A stretch of DNA of 10,385 nt from an uncultured Synergistales bacterium (GTDB lineage: Bacteria > Synergistota > Synergistia > Synergistales > Aminobacteriaceae). The stretch lies in the NCBI GenBank assembly GCA_905236605.1, contig CAJORD010000012.1, positions 1 to 10,385 of the forward strand, given 5' to 3'. This document shows, in pieces, positions 7,575 to 10,385 of the stretch. How positions within the stretch are numbered: position 1 is the stretch's first letter; every line of letters begins with the position of its first letter. Under the pieces are notes generated by a model. It ran no database searches and was not told the DNA's origin. It saw only the letters and a program-made list of their open reading frames with translations. The translations under genes and the position numbers were made by a program.

Positions 7575-7583
7575 ATGATAGCA
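7575..7583 (-). promoter_or_regulatory. Possible extended -10 promoter for the reductase gene
   Basis: The minus strand reads TGCTATCAT, an extended -10 element (TGn followed by a five-of-six match to TATAAT), about 40 bases before the ATG. No good -35 box is visible, and the sequence just upstream is the hairpin repeat that ends the preceding gene. It is the only convincing candidate in this 105-base gap. Confidence 0.4.
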
Positions 7584-7591
7584 CAAAATAA

Positions 7592-7657
7592 TTAGGAAGG
7601 AGAAATTAGGAGTGAGGAGTGAAAAAAAATTCCTACTTCCTAACTCCTACTTCCTAA
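7592..7657 (-). repeat. Long imperfect inverted repeat of TTAGGA-type units, likely terminator
   Basis: On the minus strand an arm of repeated TTAGGAAG/TAGGAGT units (7657-7631) can fold on a complementary arm (7618-7592) with four mismatches and two G-U pairs. The outer eight pairs are perfect (TTAGGAAG with CTTCCTAA). The loop is about 12 bases, mostly T. It is followed by TTATTTT, a weak U tract. The stop codon TAG and the last codons of the ankyrin protein lie inside the upstream arm. The motif recurs in the hairpin at 4972-5008, so a dispersed low-complexity element is likely, here serving as transcription terminator. Confidence 0.65.
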
Positions 7658-10279
7658 CTTTTTTAAGGCTTCCGTGTCAGCGAGTTTGTAATTATGTTTT
7701 GCGTAAGCGTAAGCCGATTCGCCGGATATGTTCGTGAGTTCGATATCTGCGTCAGCGTCAAGCAAAGTTTCAACGACGTCTTCGGTGTTGTTTGACGCTG
7801 CGTAAATCAAAGCCGTGTTCCCAAAAATATTTTGAGCGTCAATATAAGCTCCGGCCTTTAGCAAAATGTCAACGGCTTCGGCGGTGTTGTAACGCGCAGC
7901 AAACATTAAGGCGCTTGATAAATCTTTGCTCTTTGTGTTGGGACTGACTCCGGCGGCTAAAGCTTCTGAAATTTCTGCTTCTGTTCCTGAACGACAGATT
8001 TTTAAAAAATTCTTTTGTAGCTCGGGCTTCAACATTTTTCGCATAGCCTCTGAATTTTGTAATTTTGTTTTCGTTTTTGCGATTTCAAGCGGCGTTTGAT
8101 TTTTATTATTTTGAATATCGAATCGCGCGCCTGCGTTAAGAAGTTCCAGAACGACCTCGGGCGAATTAAAACCGACTGCTAAGTGAAGCGGCGTGTTATT
8201 AGTTTTGTTAGTTGAGTTGACGTCGGCGTGATTTTCAATAAGAAGCCGAACGGTTTCAGACGAATTAAACTGCGCTGCGAAGTGCAAAGGAGTGTTTCCA
8301 GTTTTATTTTTTGAGTTGACGTCAGCGGAGTTTTCGATGAGCGTTTTGACGGCCTCAAAATTATTATGCTGCGCGGCACTCATAAGCGGCGTAGTTCCGT
8401 TTCTGTTCGCGGCGTTGACGTTCGCACCGTGATTAATAAACTCTAAAATTTCTTCCGGCGATCCCTTTTCGCAAACGTCAAGTAAATTTTGGGGAGGCGT
8501 TTCAGTTTCTTGGCTCTCTTGCGCGGAGCTTGGCATTGGAGATTGTGATTTTTTCGTAAGGAGATCGATTATATGAGTGTCATTTAGATTTTTATTATGT
8601 TTCGCGTAATAGAGCGGCGTTTTTTTCTCATGATTTAATGCTTCAATATCCGCGCCCTTTTTAATTAGAAGCTCAACGACTTCAGGGACGTTATCCATAG
8701 CGGCATAATGTAGAGCTGTGCTGCCTCGTTGATTTCGTGCTTCAAGCTCCGCGCCTGCGTCAAGTAAAACTTCAATAACTCGCGGGTCTGCGTTCGATTG
8801 AGCCGCACTCATAAGCGCAGTGTTTTTATTTCGATTCTTGGCGTTCGGGTTAGCGCCGTCATTGAGAGCTTCGAGAATTTTTTCAAATGTTGCTGTCTTA
8901 CATAAAGCCCGAAAATCGAGGTCGCTAATTTTTTTTCGAGGCGGCGTGCTTGCGCGTTCCCATTTTGTCGGCGTCTCTTCTTTCATTTCGGCGGTGTGTT
9001 CTTCTTCAATGTCCTTCACAGAGAGCAGCATAGGCGGGAATTGCGTTTGACTGAACCATTTTACCCTCGCTGTGATTTCATAACGAATTTGTTTTTGATT
9101 TTCTTTGTCATAATCATAAAGTCGGTGGCCAATCTCCGAAGGCGGGATTCTGGCGGGGAGTCCGTCTTTTAATTCGACGAGTGCGCCGGACGAGTTGCTA
9201 ATCTGTTTTATTAAAACGTGAACGTCTTGACCAATCTTATATTTTGAATATTGCTGTGCGAGTTTTAAATCATAATCTTCATCGGCCTGACTTAAACTCA
9301 AAATTATGTCGCTGCTGTTCTTGTCAACGACTTTGAAAACATATTTGCGGCCCCTTACGTAAGATTTTTTTATAGAGCCGTTGCCAGTGGGGCTCCCGCC
9401 TTCTTCAAATGGGATTTCGTTAGCGGGGACGTGAGCCATCATTGAGCCAATCGAGACTAAGATTGAATCTTTGCTCATCTCTACAATCCGGCCTTTGACG
9501 ATATAGCCGGGCTTCAAAATTAATTTGAAGAGCCATTTGCATAAATCTAAAACTTCGTTAAGCAGTCGGCGCGCTTCGTCTTCAGAAGTGTAAGTGTTGT
9601 CGTAACGTTCGTGAACGGCTTTGTTACGAGCCATTCGCAACGCGTGAAGAGAATCTTTGATTTCGTCATTGATGACATAATTTTTAAAAAGATCGTCGAT
9701 TCTAAAGAGTTGATCGCGTTCGTGAGTTTCGATGCTGTTTGTGCTCAAAAGATAATCGACAATGGCTTCGCCCATATCGCCGAGGCAAATTAAACAGTAG
9801 CGAGTGTTTTTATAAAGATTGTCTTCAGCTTCGCGGCCAATTTCGGCGAGGTTTGCGAGTGGCGGAACGTATCGGCCGGGGAAAAATAAATCTGCGAGGA
9901 AACCAAATTGACTTTCGCCAAATTTCAGCATGAACCATTCACATAATTCTTGCGCGGCTGTCATAAGTCGTTCGCAGGACATTGCGGAATTATAATCTTC
10001 TTTGACGGCTTCGCTTGCGACTTCCGTGAGAGCGTTTAATTTTCTTGCTATGTCGGAGTCGATATTCTTGAGCCGCACGAGTTCGTTCACGGCGTCCGTA
10101 AAAGATAATTTTTCGTCAATGTGATAATTTTTGCGTAAAAATTTTGTGATTGCCTCGGCTATCCGTCCGAGATAAAGCAGGCAAATATTATTGTCGGCGC
10201 CTAATGCCTCCTCTGCGCGTCCCCCGTAGCCTGCAATTTTGGGAAATCGCTCCTTAATAAATTCAAATCTGCTTTGCAT
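7640..10279 (-). CDS. Tandem DUF4145/HEPN, S1-like and ankyrin-repeat protein, unknown role
   Basis: This is an 879-residue soluble protein with no signal peptide or membrane segment. Residues about 1-117 and 122-255 are two copies of a helical DUF4145-like domain, of the kind found at the N-terminus of some type I restriction HsdR subunits. Copy 2 has LRMARNKAVHERY with R218-N219-x3-H223, the Rx4H motif of HEPN RNases; copy 1 has A88 and K93 in those places. Two S1-like OB-fold segments follow (about 256-331, starting PGYIVKGRIV, and 346-427). A charged linker leads to 13 ankyrin repeats in three cassettes: 454-577, 597-753 and 754-879. An RNA-binding or RNA-cleaving effector with an ankyrin protein-recognition arm is an inference; defence, toxin or stress roles are all possible. 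The ATG has AAGGAG upstream. It appears monocistronic, with its own 3' hairpin. No known name is recognised. Confidence 0.85.
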   Translation of the reverse strand: MQSRFEFIKERFPKIAGYGGRAEEALGADNNICLLYLGRIAEAITKFLRKNYHIDEKLSFTDAVNELVRLKNIDSDIARKLNALTEVASEAVKEDYNSAMSCERLMTAAQELCEWFMLKFGESQFGFLADLFFPGRYVPPLANLAEIGREAEDNLYKNTRYCLICLGDMGEAIVDYLLSTNSIETHERDQLFRIDDLFKNYVINDEIKDSLHALRMARNKAVHERYDNTYTSEDEARRLLNEVLDLCKWLFKLILKPGYIVKGRIVEMSKDSILVSIGSMMAHVPANEIPFEEGGSPTGNGSIKKSYVRGRKYVFKVVDKNSSDIILSLSQADEDYDLKLAQQYSKYKIGQDVHVLIKQISNSSGALVELKDGLPARIPPSEIGHRLYDYDKENQKQIRYEITARVKWFSQTQFPPMLLSVKDIEEEHTAEMKEETPTKWERASTPPRKKISDLDFRALCKTATFEKILEALNDGANPNAKNRNKNTALMSAAQSNADPRVIEVLLDAGAELEARNQRGSTALHYAAMDNVPEVVELLIKKGADIEALNHEKKTPLYYAKHNKNLNDTHIIDLLTKKSQSPMPSSAQESQETETPPQNLLDVCEKGSPEEILEFINHGANVNAANRNGTTPLMSAAQHNNFEAVKTLIENSADVNSKNKTGNTPLHFAAQFNSSETVRLLIENHADVNSTNKTNNTPLHLAVGFNSPEVVLELLNAGARFDIQNNKNQTPLEIAKTKTKLQNSEAMRKMLKPELQKNFLKICRSGTEAEISEALAAGVSPNTKSKDLSSALMFAARYNTAEAVDILLKAGAYIDAQNIFGNTALIYAASNNTEDVVETLLDADADIELTNISGESAYAYAKHNYKLADTEALKKLGSRS
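7643..8920 (-). repeat. Three ankyrin cassettes (13 repeats) inside one gene
   Basis: Cassettes are encoded at 8920-8549 (4 repeats), 8491-8021 (5) and 8020-7643 (4). Each opens with a degenerate repeat built on a Cys-containing start (ALCKTATFEKI, DVCEKGSPEEI, KICRSGTEAEI), passes through an ALM/PLM-x-AA repeat, and closes with a short AK repeat (YYAKHNKNLND, EIAKTKTKLQN, AYAKHNYKLAD). The shared order points to duplication of a whole multi-repeat unit. Copies have diverged at the protein level, so the duplications are not recent, except that neighbouring repeats of cassette 2 (about residues 650-700) stay very similar. Confidence 0.75.
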
Positions 10280-10385
10280 GTTGTTGCTCCTTGTTTAGAT
10301 TTGGGGGTCAGTGATTTAGATTTTAATATAGAAAGTGAATTTTTACATGGATAACACGTGCAGAAAAATTTTTATAATTAAAAAT
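10280..10385 (-). other. Upstream region of the HEPN-ankyrin gene
   Basis: The minus strand has AAGGAG about eight bases before the ATG. Further up, TATATTAAAAT near 10330-10320 could serve as a -10 region, but no good -35 is paired with it; TTATCC at 18 bases is weak. A CACGTG palindrome lies near 10356-10361. The right edge is very AT-rich. No gene is seen. Confidence 0.35.

Noticed and set aside
7592..7657. CRISPR array or insertion-sequence end
   Set aside because: The units are short and contiguous, without spacers of constant length, and no transposase or target duplication is nearby.
7640..10279. Eukaryotic contaminant because of ankyrin repeats
   Set aside because: The gene has a bacterial Shine-Dalgarno, no introns, DUF4145-like domains and the same repeat hairpin as its neighbour; bacterial ankyrin proteins are common.

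Overview
All genes in this window lie on the minus strand, so it is read from the high coordinates to the low ones. Base composition is moderate (estimated by eye at about 45% G+C), with AT-rich gaps and clear Shine-Dalgarno sequences before every gene. The content is that of an anaerobic, organic-acid-using bacterium: a periplasmic-type flavin reductase, a GntP-family permease, a nickel-type hydroxyacid racemase homologue and ankyrin repeats of a kind common in gut and oral anaerobes. A Negativicutes or Synergistota host is my best guess, but the sequence does not prove it.

Layout in transcription order. (1) 10279-7640: a large 879-residue protein with two tandem DUF4145/HEPN-like domains, two S1-like RNA-binding segments and 13 ankyrin repeats in three cassettes. 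It ends inside a hairpin-forming TTAGGA-type repeat. (2) 7534-5027: an exported reductase with two FMN-binding domains and a fumarate-reductase-like FAD domain. It is followed by a strong intrinsic terminator. (3) From a TTGACA promoter near 4935, a run of five genes: HpcH/HpaI-type aldolase (TTG start), D-2-hydroxyacid dehydrogenase, GntP-family permease, then a hairpin terminator or attenuator, a LarA-family nickel hydroxyacid racemase/epimerase, and the first 89 codons of mannonate dehydratase UxuA, cut by the window edge.

The five-gene run makes sense as a sugar-acid pathway. The permease would import an aldonate such as gluconate, and the LarA homologue would invert its C2 hydroxyl (gluconate to mannonate). 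UxuA would dehydrate mannonate to 2-keto-3-deoxygluconate, and the aldolase could cleave a 2-keto acid of this kind. The dehydrogenase could interconvert a 2-keto acid and its 2-hydroxy acid. Only the enzyme families are read from the sequence; the substrate assignment is inferred from gene context. The flavin reductase is a separate transcription unit and may supply an electron sink on an unsaturated acid that is probably not fumarate.

The least explained gene is the HEPN-S1-ankyrin protein. It keeps an RNKAVH motif (the HEPN RNase signature Rx4H) in its second HEPN copy and has lost it in the first. That suggests an RNA-targeting or toxin/defence-type effector, with no experimental support visible here. 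I found no rRNA, tRNA, CRISPR array, insertion sequence or integrase.
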